64,000 bases of DNA from Brevibacterium aurantiacum (GCF_900169065.1 NZ_FXZB01000022.1:1-64000), one strand, 5' to 3'. Positions 16,968 through 26,354 are shown, counted from the stretch's first letter. The notes: generated from the sequence alone by a model not told the origin. Program-made: numbers and translations.

Positions 16968-18671
16968 TTATTCCAGGTTTCCACCGTTCACGGGCAGCAG
17001 CGCACCGGCGGCGACAAGCTGCCTCACCTGGGCGATGAGCTGGTCTTCGAGCGCGGTCGGATTGACGTCGAGCAGCTGGGCCAGAGCCACCGCGGTCTGC
17101 CTCAGGCTCAGGCTGCCGTCGGCGACGGAGACGAATCCTGCCAGGGCGGTGTCGAGGTCGAAGACCTGCCCGAATCCGATCCCCTGCTCCAAGGTGATCG
17201 AGCTCGGATCCGATTCTCCGGGCACATGGTGGCGGTGCTCGACGAGGTCCGGGGAACGGGTGAATACGGTGTTTGCGATCTCCTCGGCCCCGGCGGTTGC
17301 CAGCCATGACCTCAGCGCGAACGTGGTGGCGACGAACTGTCCGAGCCCGTGCGGGTTGTTCGCAATCGCCGAGGTGGTCCTGACCGTGGTCTTGAACGTT
17401 GAGGACGACGGTGAAGAGTCACCGGCACCCGCGTGGTCGGCAATCGTTGGGACATCGTTACCTGTCGCCTGCGCAGCTTCGTCGCCGTGATCGTCCTCAG
17501 CCGAGGCCGACTGCTTGTGCATGATGACATAGCCGAAGACGACCTCGCTCACATCTCGGGATGCGAAGTCGTCCATCCATGCTGCGGTCGCAGCGTTCCA
17601 TTCCTCGCTGGCACGTGGGATGCCCCCATCGCGGATCCATGTCTCCGCGTAGGCGATGGGGTCAAGTCCCTCCCGTTCGATGACGAGCACCGAGGTGTCC
17701 GGGTCCGTGACCCAGGATTCTGGCCCTGCTTCCCTCGCCGAGGTGGTCTCCCAGTTCCCGAGGCATACTGAGCGTCCGCCCGGTTTGAGAGAGTCGGGAA
17801 TCGCAGTGAATAGAGACCGAACGAGCCGGTCGCCGGTCATCCCTGCGTCTCTGTATTCGAAGGTGGTGACGTTCGTACGAGGGGTGATGACGAAGGGCGG
17901 GTTGGATACGAGCAGATCCACCTGTTCGTGCAGTGGTTCGAGCATGGATCCCGCCCGGAGTTCGATATTGCCCACCCCGTTGAGTTCTGCGCTGAGCCCC
18001 GTCAGGTGCAGGGCCCGTTCCGAGATGTCGGTGGCGATGACGCGGTCGCTGTGGCGGGCCAGAAGCAGGGCCTGGATCCCGCACCCGGTGCCGATGTCGG
18101 CGGAGACACTGACCTGGTCGCGAGGTGTCAGTGATACGAGGGTGCGTCCTGCCCCACCGAGTCCGAGTACGAAGTCGCCGTCGAGGACATCGGGATTGAT
18201 GAGTGTCCCGTGGTCGCTGACCAGATAGAGATTCTCGTCACCGGGCCGAAAGCCGCGCGGAACTCCGACCGGCAGATCATAGGGAGTGATCGCAAACGGC
18301 GCGGACACGGATCCTGCATCCCCCACCTCGGCGACCTCATATTTGTCGGTGGCGTCATGCGTGCCGGCCACGAGCAGTCCCCGGTCGACGGCGACGTCGA
18401 ACGCATCGTCGCCGAGAGCGGCACGGGCGGTTTCGTTGCTGACGTCACGATGGAAGTGGAAGAGCAGGGCCAGGGCCGCCAGATTCTGGTCGAATGGCTC
18501 CTGCGCCTGCGCAGAGTTGAGAATCTTCTCGCAGCAGTGGATCGCCGGTGCCGCATTGTTGCGCACCACTGCCGAGGCGATGGGTTCACCCCACAATTGG
18601 CGCAGTCGGGGCACGGTGTATCCGGCCCGATAGAGACGGTCTGCCACGAGGGTCATGTCTAGTTCACTCAC
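16968..18671 (-). CDS. Class I SAM-dependent methyltransferase, HemK-like core with extra domains
   Basis: A 567-residue protein with a central methyltransferase domain. SADIGTGCGIQALLLARH is the SAM motif I, ATDIS is the acidic loop, and LLVSNPPFVITPR is the NPPF motif IV of enzymes that methylate side-chain or base nitrogens (HemK/RsmC type). About 130 residues precede this core and about 200 follow it; this three-part form is usual in actinobacteria. The substrate is unknown. GTG 18671 has AGGA 7 bases upstream (18679-18682) and is preferred over TTG 18677. It diverges from the helicase gene. Confidence 0.8.
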   Translation of the reverse strand: MSELDMTLVADRLYRAGYTVPRLRQLWGEPIASAVVRNNAAPAIHCCEKILNSAQAQEPFDQNLAALALLFHFHRDVSNETARAALGDDAFDVAVDRGLLVAGTHDATDKYEVAEVGDAGSVSAPFAITPYDLPVGVPRGFRPGDENLYLVSDHGTLINPDVLDGDFVLGLGGAGRTLVSLTPRDQVSVSADIGTGCGIQALLLARHSDRVIATDISERALHLTGLSAELNGVGNIELRAGSMLEPLHEQVDLLVSNPPFVITPRTNVTTFEYRDAGMTGDRLVRSLFTAIPDSLKPGGRSVCLGNWETTSAREAGPESWVTDPDTSVLVIEREGLDPIAYAETWIRDGGIPRASEEWNAATAAWMDDFASRDVSEVVFGYVIMHKQSASAEDDHGDEAAQATGNDVPTIADHAGAGDSSPSSSTFKTTVRTTSAIANNPHGLGQFVATTFALRSWLATAGAEEIANTVFTRSPDLVEHRHHVPGESDPSSITLEQGIGFGQVFDLDTALAGFVSVADGSLSLRQTAVALAQLLDVNPTALEDQLIAQVRQLVAAGALLPVNGGNLE

Positions 18672-18726
18672 ACCCAAATCCTAACGACTGCACCCCGATG
18701 ACCCCGACTGCGCCATAATTGAGGCC

Positions 18727-21003
18727 ATGGCCTCTTCTGCTCTTCTCGACATCGTCACCGGATTCGGTGCCAGGGATGAACGGATCGTCCACGTGCGCGA
18801 TATTCCACAGCGCTTCGAACATGAGTCGGCCTGGCCGGACTGGATCGACGAGGAACTCAAACATGCCTGCCACGCCATCGGCGTGGATCAGCTGTGGGAT
18901 CACCAGCTCGAAGCCGCACAGGCCGCGCGCGAGGGCTCCGACGTCGTCATCGCCACTCCGACCGCCTCGGGGAAGTCCCTGGGATTCTGGTTGCCGGTCC
19001 TCGAATCCATTCAGAGCACCCGAGCGAAGCTGCGCACCTCCTCGGCGATCTACATCGCGCCGACCAAGGCTTTGGCGGCAGACCAGTTGGCGAATCTGGA
19101 GAAGCTCATCGTCCAAGGCATGCGCCCGGCCACCTATGACGGGGATACTTCGCAGGAGTCGAAGGACTGGGCCAGGCGGCATGCGAACATCATCTTCACC
19201 AATCCGGACATGCTTCATCGCGGGATCCTGCCGCAGCACGAACGCTTCTCCCGGCTCTTCAAATCGCTGCGCTACATCGTCATCGACGAAGCTCATCGCT
19301 ACCGCGGAGTCTTCGGATCCCACGTCGCACTGATCCTGCGCCGCCTGCTGCGCATCGCCGCCCACTATGGGGCTCATCCCGTGGTCATCGGGGCCTCCGC
19401 GACGATGGCGAACCCCGATCAGGCGTTCTCCAAACTCACGGGGAGAGACGTCCACGCGGTGAGCCAAGATTCCTCTCCTCGCGCTTCGGGCAGCTTCGCA
19501 CTGTGGGAGCCTCCGGTCTCCCCTGGAGGCGAGCGCCGCAGCGGTTTGGTCGAAGCCGCTGACATCCTCACCGACGCTATGTGCGCCGGGTACCGGTCGA
19601 TCGCATTCATCGCCTCCCGCCGGGGCACCGAGGCTCTGGCATCAACGGTCCGAGACCAGGTGGGCCAGGTCGATGACTCACTGAAGGACAAGGTTGCGGC
19701 CTATCGCGGGGGCTACCTCGCCGAGGAGCGCAGGCTGCTCGAGTCCGCACTGCGCTCAGGTCGACTGTTGGCGGTGGCGTCGACGAATGCACTGGAGCTC
19801 GGGATCGACATCTCCGGCCTCGACCTCGTCATCATCTCCGGGTGGCCAGGAACCCTGGCATCGCTGTGGCAGCAGGCTGGTCGGGCCGGGCGTGCGGGAC
19901 AGCGGTGGATGGCGGTATTCATCGCCCGTGACGACCCGTTGGACACCTATGTCGTCAACCATCCCGAGGTCATCTTCGATGCTCCCGTCGATGCTGGAGT
20001 CATCCATCCCGGCAATCCGCACGTGCTGGGCGGGCACCTGTGCGCCGCGGCCGCGGAAGTTCCGTTGCAGGAATCGGATCTTGTCCACTTCCCCGATAAC
20101 TCCGCCGAGGTGCTCGCTGACTTGGTCGAACGCAAGCTTCTGCGGGCCCGGCCCACCGGGTGGTTCTGGGCGAAGGACTCGTCCGCGGCGGACATGTCCG
20201 ATATCCGTGGCAGTGGGGGCGGTCAGTTCCGTCTCGTCGAGGCCAGCACCGGTGCGCTGCTGGGAACCGTTGACGAGTCCGGGGCCTTCACCGGCGCTCA
20301 CCCTGGGGCGGTCTATACGCATCAGGGCGCGGACTTCACTGTCCTTGAGCTTGATCTCGAGGATCATGTTGCGCTCGTCGAGCGGACCGACGTCGACTAC
20401 ACGACGCAGGCCAGGTCGCAGACCGAGATCGACATTGTCGACACCGATCAGCAGCGGACTCTGCCTTCTGGGGTGACTGTGTGCAGCGGAACCGTCGACG
20501 TCAAGGACCATGTCATCGCCTACCGGATGCGAGCCAAGCGCGGTGGTGCGATCATCGCCGAGCACGAACTCGATCTGCCCGAACGCACCCTGCAGACGAA
20601 GGCTGTGTGGTGGACGATTCCGCAGACGCTGCTGGACGAGGCTGAGATCATCCACGCCGATCTGCCCGGTGCCGTTCACGCGGCCGAGCATGCCTCGATC
20701 GGTCTCCTGCCGCTGTTCGCTGGTTGTGACCGGTGGGACATCGGCGGAGTCTCCACCGCATTGCACGCTGATACCGGCATGGCCACCGTCTTCGTCTACG
20801 ACGGCCTGGCCGGTGGGGCTGGATTCGCCGAGCGCGGATATGAGGTCATCGAGGGGTGGCTGTCAGCGACCCGTGATGCGATCGCCGCATGCGAATGTGT
20901 CGACGGCTGTCCCTCGTGCGTGCAGTCACCGAAGTGCGGCAACGGCAATGAACCCCTGGAGAAGGATGCGGCCCTGCGACTGCTGAGAGCAGTCCTGGGC
21001 TGA
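18727..21003 (+). CDS. MrfA/YprA-type DEAD/DEAH-box helicase with C-terminal Zn site
   Basis: A 758-residue superfamily 2 helicase. It shows motif I ATPTASGKS, motif II IDEAH, a conserved SATMANP motif III and motif VI QQAGRAGRAGQ. The C-terminal DUF1998-like domain ends with four cysteines in CECVDGCPSC...PKCGNG, the zinc cluster of MrfA/Hrq1-like helicases. Relatives repair mitomycin crosslinks in Bacillus. The position between topA and the tad locus matches Rv3649 of M. tuberculosis. The ATG start is well placed after a short divergent promoter region. Confidence 0.9.
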   Translation: MASSALLDIVTGFGARDERIVHVRDIPQRFEHESAWPDWIDEELKHACHAIGVDQLWDHQLEAAQAAREGSDVVIATPTASGKSLGFWLPVLESIQSTRAKLRTSSAIYIAPTKALAADQLANLEKLIVQGMRPATYDGDTSQESKDWARRHANIIFTNPDMLHRGILPQHERFSRLFKSLRYIVIDEAHRYRGVFGSHVALILRRLLRIAAHYGAHPVVIGASATMANPDQAFSKLTGRDVHAVSQDSSPRASGSFALWEPPVSPGGERRSGLVEAADILTDAMCAGYRSIAFIASRRGTEALASTVRDQVGQVDDSLKDKVAAYRGGYLAEERRLLESALRSGRLLAVASTNALELGIDISGLDLVIISGWPGTLASLWQQAGRAGRAGQRWMAVFIARDDPLDTYVVNHPEVIFDAPVDAGVIHPGNPHVLGGHLCAAAAEVPLQESDLVHFPDNSAEVLADLVERKLLRARPTGWFWAKDSSAADMSDIRGSGGGQFRLVEASTGALLGTVDESGAFTGAHPGAVYTHQGADFTVLELDLEDHVALVERTDVDYTTQARSQTEIDIVDTDQQRTLPSGVTVCSGTVDVKDHVIAYRMRAKRGGAIIAEHELDLPERTLQTKAVWWTIPQTLLDEAEIIHADLPGAVHAAEHASIGLLPLFAGCDRWDIGGVSTALHADTGMATVFVYDGLAGGAGFAERGYEVIEGWLSATRDAIAACECVDGCPSCVQSPKCGNGNEPLEKDAALRLLRAVLG

Positions 21004-21031
21004 GGCTCTCCCTCGGAGCTGACGGCCCGTT

Positions 21032-21349
21032 CTACTTCCCGGCCACGGCCTTCTCCTTCACTTTCGGCAGCGGTCCTGGGATCTCAACCTCGACCTGAAC
21101 ATAGGCGCTCTGTTCTGACATTGATGCTCGGCAGTCGCTCACGACTGCACCATTGCGCCGAGCGACCTGCTTGGCGATGTCGCAGGGTTCGCCCGTGGCA
21201 AGTCCGCGAACCGCGTCGGCTGCCGCGAGCACCGCAAGGTCGGCCGCACTCTGCGCGGTGCTGTGGGCGGCGAAAGCTTGGCTGAGCCCGCCGATGGCGG
21301 TGACGAGGACCAGGATCATTGAACACAGGCCGACAACGATATTCGTCAC
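21032..21349 (-). CDS. TadE/TadG-like secreted pseudopilin (Rv3654c-like)
   Basis: A 105-residue protein with one N-terminal hydrophobic helix (about residues 3-25) and a short extracellular part containing two cysteines (ATGEPCDIAK and VSDCRA). It is the last gene of the minus-strand tad operon and overlaps the TadE gene by 4 bases. By position it matches Rv3654c. Its role is probably minor pilin or pseudopilin assembly at the membrane. Confidence 0.7.
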   Translation of the reverse strand: MTNIVVGLCSMILVLVTAIGGLSQAFAAHSTAQSAADLAVLAAADAVRGLATGEPCDIAKQVARRNGAVVSDCRASMSEQSAYVQVEVEIPGPLPKVKEKAVAGK

Positions 21350-21771
21350 GACAGGGCTCCTGCTGCAGGCAGGCTCTGAGCCTCACTGGTGGAGGAGCGG
21401 TCTCCCTCTGTTCGCGCCGTTGCAGCCGCCTCGACCTCGTTGAGGAAGATGATCGCTGCGGGAAGTTCGATGGTCACGGTCACCGTCGAGTATCCGCCCT
21501 CGGAGCGCACCAACACCTCGGAGGCTTGCCCGGCGTGCTTCTTGGCTTCGGTGACGACCGCTGCCTGTGGTTCCCCGCGGGCGATCTCCCTGGCCGCAGA
21601 TCTGGCTGCGTCGAAGGCTCTCAGCTGTGAGAAGCCGACGGCGGCTGCCCCTGCAAGCACGACGATGAGAAGCACGATGGCGGGCATGACAACGGCGAAC
21701 TCTGCGGTGGCCGTTCCCGCGTCCCGGTGCCGCTTCGATCGTCGCGGTTCACAGGAGCATCCGGTCGTCAT
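21346..21771 (-). CDS. TadE-family pseudopilin
   Basis: A 141-residue protein. A basic N-terminus is followed by the TadE signature DAGTATAEFAVVMPAIVLLI, with the conserved Glu and a hydrophobic helix, then a mixed extracellular domain. TadE-type proteins are processed pseudopilins needed for Flp pilus assembly. ATG 21771 overlaps the stop of the pilin 3' fragment at 21773-21775. Because the upstream pilin gene is split by a 25-kb insertion, this gene and the next are now cut off from the tad promoter and may be poorly expressed. Confidence 0.8.
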   Translation of the reverse strand: MTTGCSCEPRRSKRHRDAGTATAEFAVVMPAIVLLIVVLAGAAAVGFSQLRAFDAARSAAREIARGEPQAAVVTEAKKHAGQASEVLVRSEGGYSTVTVTIELPAAIIFLNEVEAAATARTEGDRSSTSEAQSLPAAGALS

Positions 21772-21772
21772 G

Positions 21773-21887
21773 TCAGGCTCCGAGGCCGAGGGCCGTCTGG
21801 ATCACGCCGGTGACGAGTTCCTTGATCGGTTCCGACTTCAAGATGACGACCAACAGTGCGGCGAACCCGCAGGCGGCCGCTGTGGTG
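21773..21887 (-). pseudogene. 3' fragment of DUF4244 (Flp-type) pilin gene
   Basis: The minus strand encodes the C-terminal half of a DUF4244 pilin (ACGFAALLVVILKSEP, then a terminal helix ending GLGA and stop) but has no start. It abuts the left junction of the 25-kb element. Its other half is at 47069-47277. Joining the two at the hexamer GTGGTG (plus strand) gives YAITTAAACGFAALL in frame. This matches the Rv3656c position in the M. tuberculosis tad locus. Confidence 0.88.
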
Positions 21888-21900
21888 GCGTAATGGCATA
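21870..21900. other. attL of the 25-kb element (core 21882-21887)
   Basis: The plus-strand core GTGGTG (21882-21887) separates pilin sequence on the left from element sequence on the right. The same hexamer occurs at 47069-47074 at the other junction. The integrase start codon lies 21 bases past the core. The hexamer is the longest exact match I see; short shared cores are normal for large serine integrases. Confidence 0.75.
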
Positions 21901-21908
21901 CTTGAGAA

Positions 21909-23417
21909 ATGACTACTGAACCCGCTCGTCGCGCCGTCCCACGCGTCGCCATCTATGCACGACAGAGTGTCGAGGAGGACCAAGGCATCGCGCAGCAGAT
22001 CGCCGACTGTGAGGAAGAGGTCAGGCGACGCGGCTGGCTGGTCGCCGGCGAGCCCTACCCTGACAACGACGTCAGCGGCAGCACTGCGCGCGGATCGAAG
22101 ACGAACTGGGCGAAGATGCTCAAGGCATACGACGCCGGCGAGTTCGACACCCTCATGGTCACGGAGGTCGACCGCCTCACCCGGAGCCTCACCGACGTGC
22201 TCGACATCCGCCCTCCGCGCCGTGACATCCGCGTCGTCACTGTGCGCGGCGGCATCGACACCGAGCACGACGACTACATGCTCAAGCAGCTGGTGCTCCT
22301 CGCCGAGCGTGAGGTCAAAATCAAGGCGCAGCGTGCCCAGCGCTATGCCCGCGAACGCCGAGCCGTCGGTCATCCGTCTCCCGGCAAGGCGCCGCACGGT
22401 TACACGTGGGTAGCCGCTGCCAGCCGCGACAAGGCCGGGACGAGGTACGTCATCGACACAGACGAGGCGAAAGACGTGAGAAAGATCTTTAAGGAGTTCT
22501 TGTCGGGCGCTCCGCTCGGTCAGATCGCCCGAGACCTCAACACTGCTGGTCGGAGTACGCGCAAGGGCGCACGCTGGCACACATCGACGGTCCGGCGTAT
22601 CCTGATGAACCCGCTCTACGCGGCGCTCTTGCCGCCGTCCCAGGGAAGCCAGCCGCACGACCTCGCCGCCATCGACCTCGCTGCTTGTACCCCCGGCGCT
22701 TGGAAGGAGCTCATACAGCGCGATCTCCTCGTCGCTGCTCGTGACAAGCTCATCGGTGTCAAGCCCAACCACCAAGGTAACTCGCGGAAATGGCTGCTCT
22801 CCGGCCTGGCCGTCTGCTCCGTGTGTCGCGAACCGGTCCGCTCAGCGCGAGGCAAGACGCACCCAACGCCTCGGAAGGATGGCACCGGCACCGCTCCTAG
22901 TCAGCGGTATCACACCTACCGCTGCGTGAACGGGCACATCATGCGCCGGGGCGAGATCATCGACGAGTTCGCCTCGGAGGCGTGCATCGCTCGCTTGTCC
23001 GAGCCCGACACTCTCGACCTCCTTGCGCCGAAGCCGGATGTCGTGGACGTGCGCGTGCTCAACTCCCAGCGCATCGCCCTGGGAAAGCGGCGCAAGACCG
23101 TGCTCAAGCAGATCTCCTCCGGCCGGGCGACCGAAGAAGAGGCGGAGGAGGCGCTGGATGATCTCGCCGATGAGCTGCGGGTCGTGGACACAGAGATCGC
23201 CCGCGCCGTCGCCAGCGACCCTCTCGCCGAGCTGGTTGGGGTCGAGGACGCTCGCGCGTGGTGGTTCGACGAGGAGCGGACGCTCGCCCGTCGCCGCACT
23301 GTAGTGGAGGCACTCATGACCGTGGTCATCCATCCCGTCGGGTCAGGGCGACGCATCACCACCTTCGAGGCTGCTGGGGAGACCGTGGAGATCGACTGGA
23401 AGCGGTCCGCCACCTGA
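21909..23417 (+). CDS. int: Large serine integrase
   Basis: A 502-residue large serine recombinase. The catalytic domain has VAIYARQS with nucleophile Ser20, the LMVTEVDRLTRS motif and the long E helix. A recombinase domain (GHPSPGKAPHGYTW, then IFKEFLSGAPLGQIARDLN) follows. A zinc ribbon has Cys pairs in CSVCREP and YRCVNGH (about residues 300-345), and a coiled-coil region (about 375-430) comes last. Its start lies 21 bases from the attL core, as is usual. It should integrate attP into the pilin gene attB, and excise with help from a directionality factor. Confidence 0.93.
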   Translation: MTTEPARRAVPRVAIYARQSVEEDQGIAQQIADCEEEVRRRGWLVAGEPYPDNDVSGSTARGSKTNWAKMLKAYDAGEFDTLMVTEVDRLTRSLTDVLDIRPPRRDIRVVTVRGGIDTEHDDYMLKQLVLLAEREVKIKAQRAQRYARERRAVGHPSPGKAPHGYTWVAAASRDKAGTRYVIDTDEAKDVRKIFKEFLSGAPLGQIARDLNTAGRSTRKGARWHTSTVRRILMNPLYAALLPPSQGSQPHDLAAIDLAACTPGAWKELIQRDLLVAARDKLIGVKPNHQGNSRKWLLSGLAVCSVCREPVRSARGKTHPTPRKDGTGTAPSQRYHTYRCVNGHIMRRGEIIDEFASEACIARLSEPDTLDLLAPKPDVVDVRVLNSQRIALGKRRKTVLKQISSGRATEEEAEEALDDLADELRVVDTEIARAVASDPLAELVGVEDARAWWFDEERTLARRRTVVEALMTVVIHPVGSGRRITTFEAAGETVEIDWKRSAT

Positions 23418-23425
23418 ACAGTGGG

Positions 23426-23638
23426 CTACCGCTTGCCCTCGAACGGGTCCACGACGCTATGAACGCCGTGGGTCGGACATGCGAAAGCGATTCTGATGCC
23501 TTGCCCTTCTCCGGCATCGAACGGCTCCGGTGGACAATCTCGACCACAGTCTGCACATGTGCGGTAGCCAGTGGACTCGTCCCAAATGGTGATCTCCAGA
23601 TCATCCGGGACTTCAACATCTTCGGGGTCACCACTCAT
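23426..23638 (-). CDS. Small CPTHG zinc-ribbon protein, paired with resolvase 1
   Basis: A 70-residue acidic protein with CADCGRDC and, 20 residues on, FACPTHGVHSVVDPFEGKR. The Cys/His pattern suggests one zinc ribbon. ATG overlaps the stop of the resolvase gene (ATGA), so the two are translationally coupled. A close relative lies directly behind the second resolvase at 27484-27642, which supports a functional pairing. The function is unknown; DNA or protein binding next to the recombinase is a guess. Confidence 0.75.
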   Translation of the reverse strand: MSGDPEDVEVPDDLEITIWDESTGYRTCADCGRDCPPEPFDAGEGQGIRIAFACPTHGVHSVVDPFEGKR

Positions 23639-24231
23639 GACGCGGACCTCATGAGTTCGGCATACTTTCCCGAGCCGTTCAGCGCGGAATAGAGCGTCTG
23701 GCGTGAAACGCCCATGTCGCAGGCCACCTTCGCCTTCGGCACGCCCTCTGAGATCCGCTGACGGGCATCCGCGATCTGCTCCGGGTCGAGCTTAGGTACG
23801 CGGTCGTATGTGCCCTTCTTCTTGGCCAGGGCGATTCCCTCGGCCTGCCTCTCCCTGATGGTGGCCCTCTCCAGCTGGGCGACGGCCGCGAGGATGGTCA
23901 GCATGAACTCGCCCTGTGGTGTGCCTGTGTTTAACGCAGGGTTGTCGACGAACTCCACGGCGACGCCCTTGGCCTGGAGCTGCTCGACGAGGTCGAGGAG
24001 ATCCCGGGTTGACCGTGCCAGCCGGTCCGGAGACTTCACCCGCACGGTGTCGCCGTCACGGGCATAGGCGATCATCTCTTTGAGCTGCTCACGATCATCG
24101 ACGTTCTTGCCCGAGACTTTCTCGGAGAACAGTCGGTCGACGACTCCGATCGCCTCGATCTGTCGCGCTGGGTTCTGGTCGGCCGCGCTCACGCGAACGT
24201 ATCCGACGATCTGTCCCTTGTGTCCACTCAT
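23635..24231 (-). CDS. Small serine resolvase/invertase 1
   Basis: A 198-residue resolvase. GYVRVSAADQN holds the nucleophilic Ser (about residue 15), followed by VKSPDRLARSTRDL and the RATIRERQAEGI E-helix region. A C-terminal helix-turn-helix (KAKVACDMGVSRQTLYSAL) completes the Tn3/Hin form. It may resolve element multimers or invert a segment. An 8-base dyad just upstream (24253-24287) is a candidate crossover or operator site. It is coupled to the 70-residue zinc-ribbon gene. Confidence 0.9.
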   Translation of the reverse strand: MSGHKGQIVGYVRVSAADQNPARQIEAIGVVDRLFSEKVSGKNVDDREQLKEMIAYARDGDTVRVKSPDRLARSTRDLLDLVEQLQAKGVAVEFVDNPALNTGTPQGEFMLTILAAVAQLERATIRERQAEGIALAKKKGTYDRVPKLDPEQIADARQRISEGVPKAKVACDMGVSRQTLYSALNGSGKYAELMRSAS

Positions 24232-24252
24232 GTCTAGACCCTCCTGCGTATA

Positions 24253-24287
24253 TGTCTAACTTTACCCGACGCCCACCCTGTTAGACA
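24253..24287. promoter_or_regulatory. Dyad upstream of resolvase 1 (candidate res/operator)
   Basis: Perfect 8-base arms TGTCTAAC (24253-24260) and GTTAGACA (24280-24287), 19 bases apart, lie 22 bases upstream of the resolvase ATG. Small serine resolvases usually bind dyads in their own promoter region. The rest of 24232-24543 holds nothing else I recognise. Confidence 0.45.
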
Positions 24288-24543
24288 GTCCTAGGCAACT
24301 ATTCATGAGCGTCCATCTGGGTACACGCAAATGGACAATGTTGAATATGGTGAGTCTCGTATGTGATCGAAACGGGTCATCGACGGCTAGCCACGGTTCG
24401 TCCTATCCGCCAACGAGAAGGTGGCCAGGGCCGGGGGTCTGGCTCCGATTGAGGCTCAAGCGGAAAACATAGTCAAGGGCGACCGCTGCTCAATATTAAT
24501 CGCGTGCGGCGGTGCGGATCGTGCGCATAGTCGAGGCGATTCC

Positions 24544-25557
24544 CTACGACAAGCCTTCCTTCGGATAAGTATCCACAAGCCAAGCCTCCATCTGGTCGGC
24601 GACCTCGTCGCTGATGAGCCCCCGAAGGGGACCTTTCAGAAGTGGCCATATGCAGTACTTGATGATGCTGGGATGGCGGTCTGGATCGGGGCAAGTAATC
24701 GCAGCAATGACGCGCAGATGTAGCATCACACCCTCCTCAATGGGTGCCATCGCGGATCCTCTTGCGGCCTCTAGCAACTTCAGAATAACCTGATGCAAGA
24801 AGTCTCTTTCTCCATCTTGTAGCCTGAACGAATCATCTCGGTTACGCTTGCGGCGCTTCTTTCCCCGGCCTTTAGGCTTTTCAACTGTGCGAGGGTATGG
24901 CGCGGGTAAGCCATCCTTCGGATTCTGTACAGACAACTCGATAAGATCGACGATGATCCCCGCCAGTTTACTATTTGTCTTGTTCGCGAAGTTGTCCAGC
25001 GTCGCATAGGCCTGACATATCGCGGCCAAAACTACACAGAAGAAGTGGTCTGCTCTGTCTTTTTTGCTCCCCCGGGGGCCACCCGAGCGAAGATGTCCTT
25101 CCATATCCGACAGAACTTTGTCAGCAATGGTCTCCGACAGTTGTTGCACTGTAGCGAGCTCTGTATCGGAGAGATCTACCGAAGCAACACTCTCCTTGCT
25201 GCCGCTGTCAATCGCAATTTTATGCTCAATTAGTCCGATGATGAATTCGTTGACCATACGAGCGCCCGCTCGATCGCTTGTGTCCCCAGCTGGATAGGCG
25301 CTTGGCTCGTTCTCGTTTGGCTCGGTCTCGCTGTCACCATCGGTCGGTAAACCGTTCCCATGTGAGGGTCTTTTCCACCGGTGTTCCAGCGCCTTCTTGC
25401 GCGACTCATAGCGCCGTTTCTTGACTTCCGCAGCGTCATGCGAGCACACGGCCTCCGCCACTACCCCTTGAGTCTTCACTGTTCCGTGCAACGTGTTTCC
25501 GCAAGGACAGACGCACGTTGTACCGCTTGCGCCACCGCATCCCGAATGGTGCGACAT
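24544..25557 (-). CDS. Hypothetical protein with N-terminal Cys/His cluster
   Basis: A 337-residue protein of unknown function. The first about 45 residues are Cys/His-rich (HHSGCGG, CVCPCGNTLHG, VCSHDAAE), suggesting a zinc-binding element. A basic linker (KKRRYESRKKALEHRW), an acidic low-complexity stretch and a mostly helical remainder follow, with a second basic cluster KGRGKKRRKRNRDD. ATG 25557 is chosen over TTG 25563 because GGAAGGAC lies upstream. It is AT-richer than the core genes. The start resembles zinc-binding DNA-associated proteins, but no family can be named. Confidence 0.6.
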   Translation of the reverse strand: MSHHSGCGGASGTTCVCPCGNTLHGTVKTQGVVAEAVCSHDAAEVKKRRYESRKKALEHRWKRPSHGNGLPTDGDSETEPNENEPSAYPAGDTSDRAGARMVNEFIIGLIEHKIAIDSGSKESVASVDLSDTELATVQQLSETIADKVLSDMEGHLRSGGPRGSKKDRADHFFCVVLAAICQAYATLDNFANKTNSKLAGIIVDLIELSVQNPKDGLPAPYPRTVEKPKGRGKKRRKRNRDDSFRLQDGERDFLHQVILKLLEAARGSAMAPIEEGVMLHLRVIAAITCPDPDRHPSIIKYCIWPLLKGPLRGLISDEVADQMEAWLVDTYPKEGLS

Positions 25558-25813
25558 CGTCAATCAGTCCTTCCTGAATTACGACGCGATATTTCCCTGA
25601 GTGTAACAAGGAGAGTGATTTCCACCACGTCGATGTTGATCTTGCTCGTACCTTCTTATGAGCTAACAGCTATCGGCCCGTCTTGCGGAACTTGGGCAGC
25701 CATAGATACGGCAAAACTGAGCCACGTCGTTCTGCCCGCGGGCATAAAGCATTTCTACGTCCTCCCTGCCCATGAGCCTGAAAGAGAGCATCAAATGACG
25801 CTATTCTTCAACC

Positions 25814-26302
25814 ATGGGCAGAGGCAGAGTCGACTTTGACCGAGGACTGGCACGCTTGTCTGCATACGCCAGAGAGTATGGCCACGCGAACCCCAAGGCA
25901 CATGAAGAGTGGCTCACCTGGAGAGTCGGACTTTGGGTTTCCAGCCTCCGAGAGAAATATCGTAAGGGCAAGCTGACGGGTGAGAAAGTCGCAGCAGCAG
26001 AAGCCATAGGAGTGCGATTCGTCCCGCCTTATCGCGATCCCAAACCCAAACCCCCGACTCGTGCTGAATGCAGGGAAAGTGACCTCCTCCGAAGACTCGA
26101 ATGGTTGGAGGAATACTTTCAAGAAAACGGTCACATCAACATTCCACAGCTTCGCGGCATCAGCACATGGCCCAATGCAGGTCGTTGGGTCGCACGGCTT
26201 CGATCGCAGTATCGGAAAGGGAAGCTACCGCAGACGGTCGTCGATAGAGCGGAAAGTATGAAAATTGTGTGGAACCCGGGCGCGGGCCGCCGCTCCTACT
26301 GA
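25814..26302 (+). CDS. Protein with two helicase-associated (HA) repeats
   Basis: A 162-residue protein made of two copies of the helicase-associated domain. Each has the pattern of an aromatic start, YGHANPKAHEEWLTWRVGLW or NGHINIP...GRWVARL, then RxxYRKGKL and a closing hydrophobic segment. HA domains bind DNA at the C-terminus of some SF2 helicases in actinobacteria. Here they stand alone, without a helicase. It probably binds DNA; the role in the element is unknown. Confidence 0.7.
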   Translation: MGRGRVDFDRGLARLSAYAREYGHANPKAHEEWLTWRVGLWVSSLREKYRKGKLTGEKVAAAEAIGVRFVPPYRDPKPKPPTRAECRESDLLRRLEWLEEYFQENGHINIPQLRGISTWPNAGRWVARLRSQYRKGKLPQTVVDRAESMKIVWNPGAGRRSY

Positions 26303-26354
26303 TAAGCGTGGCCACCAAATTGCGACATGTTTAGAAATATGATCAATCTAGGAC

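Noticed and set aside
24421..24723. A 100-codon plus-strand frame
   Set aside because: It overlaps the 3' end of the clearer minus-strand gene at 24544 and shows no domain.
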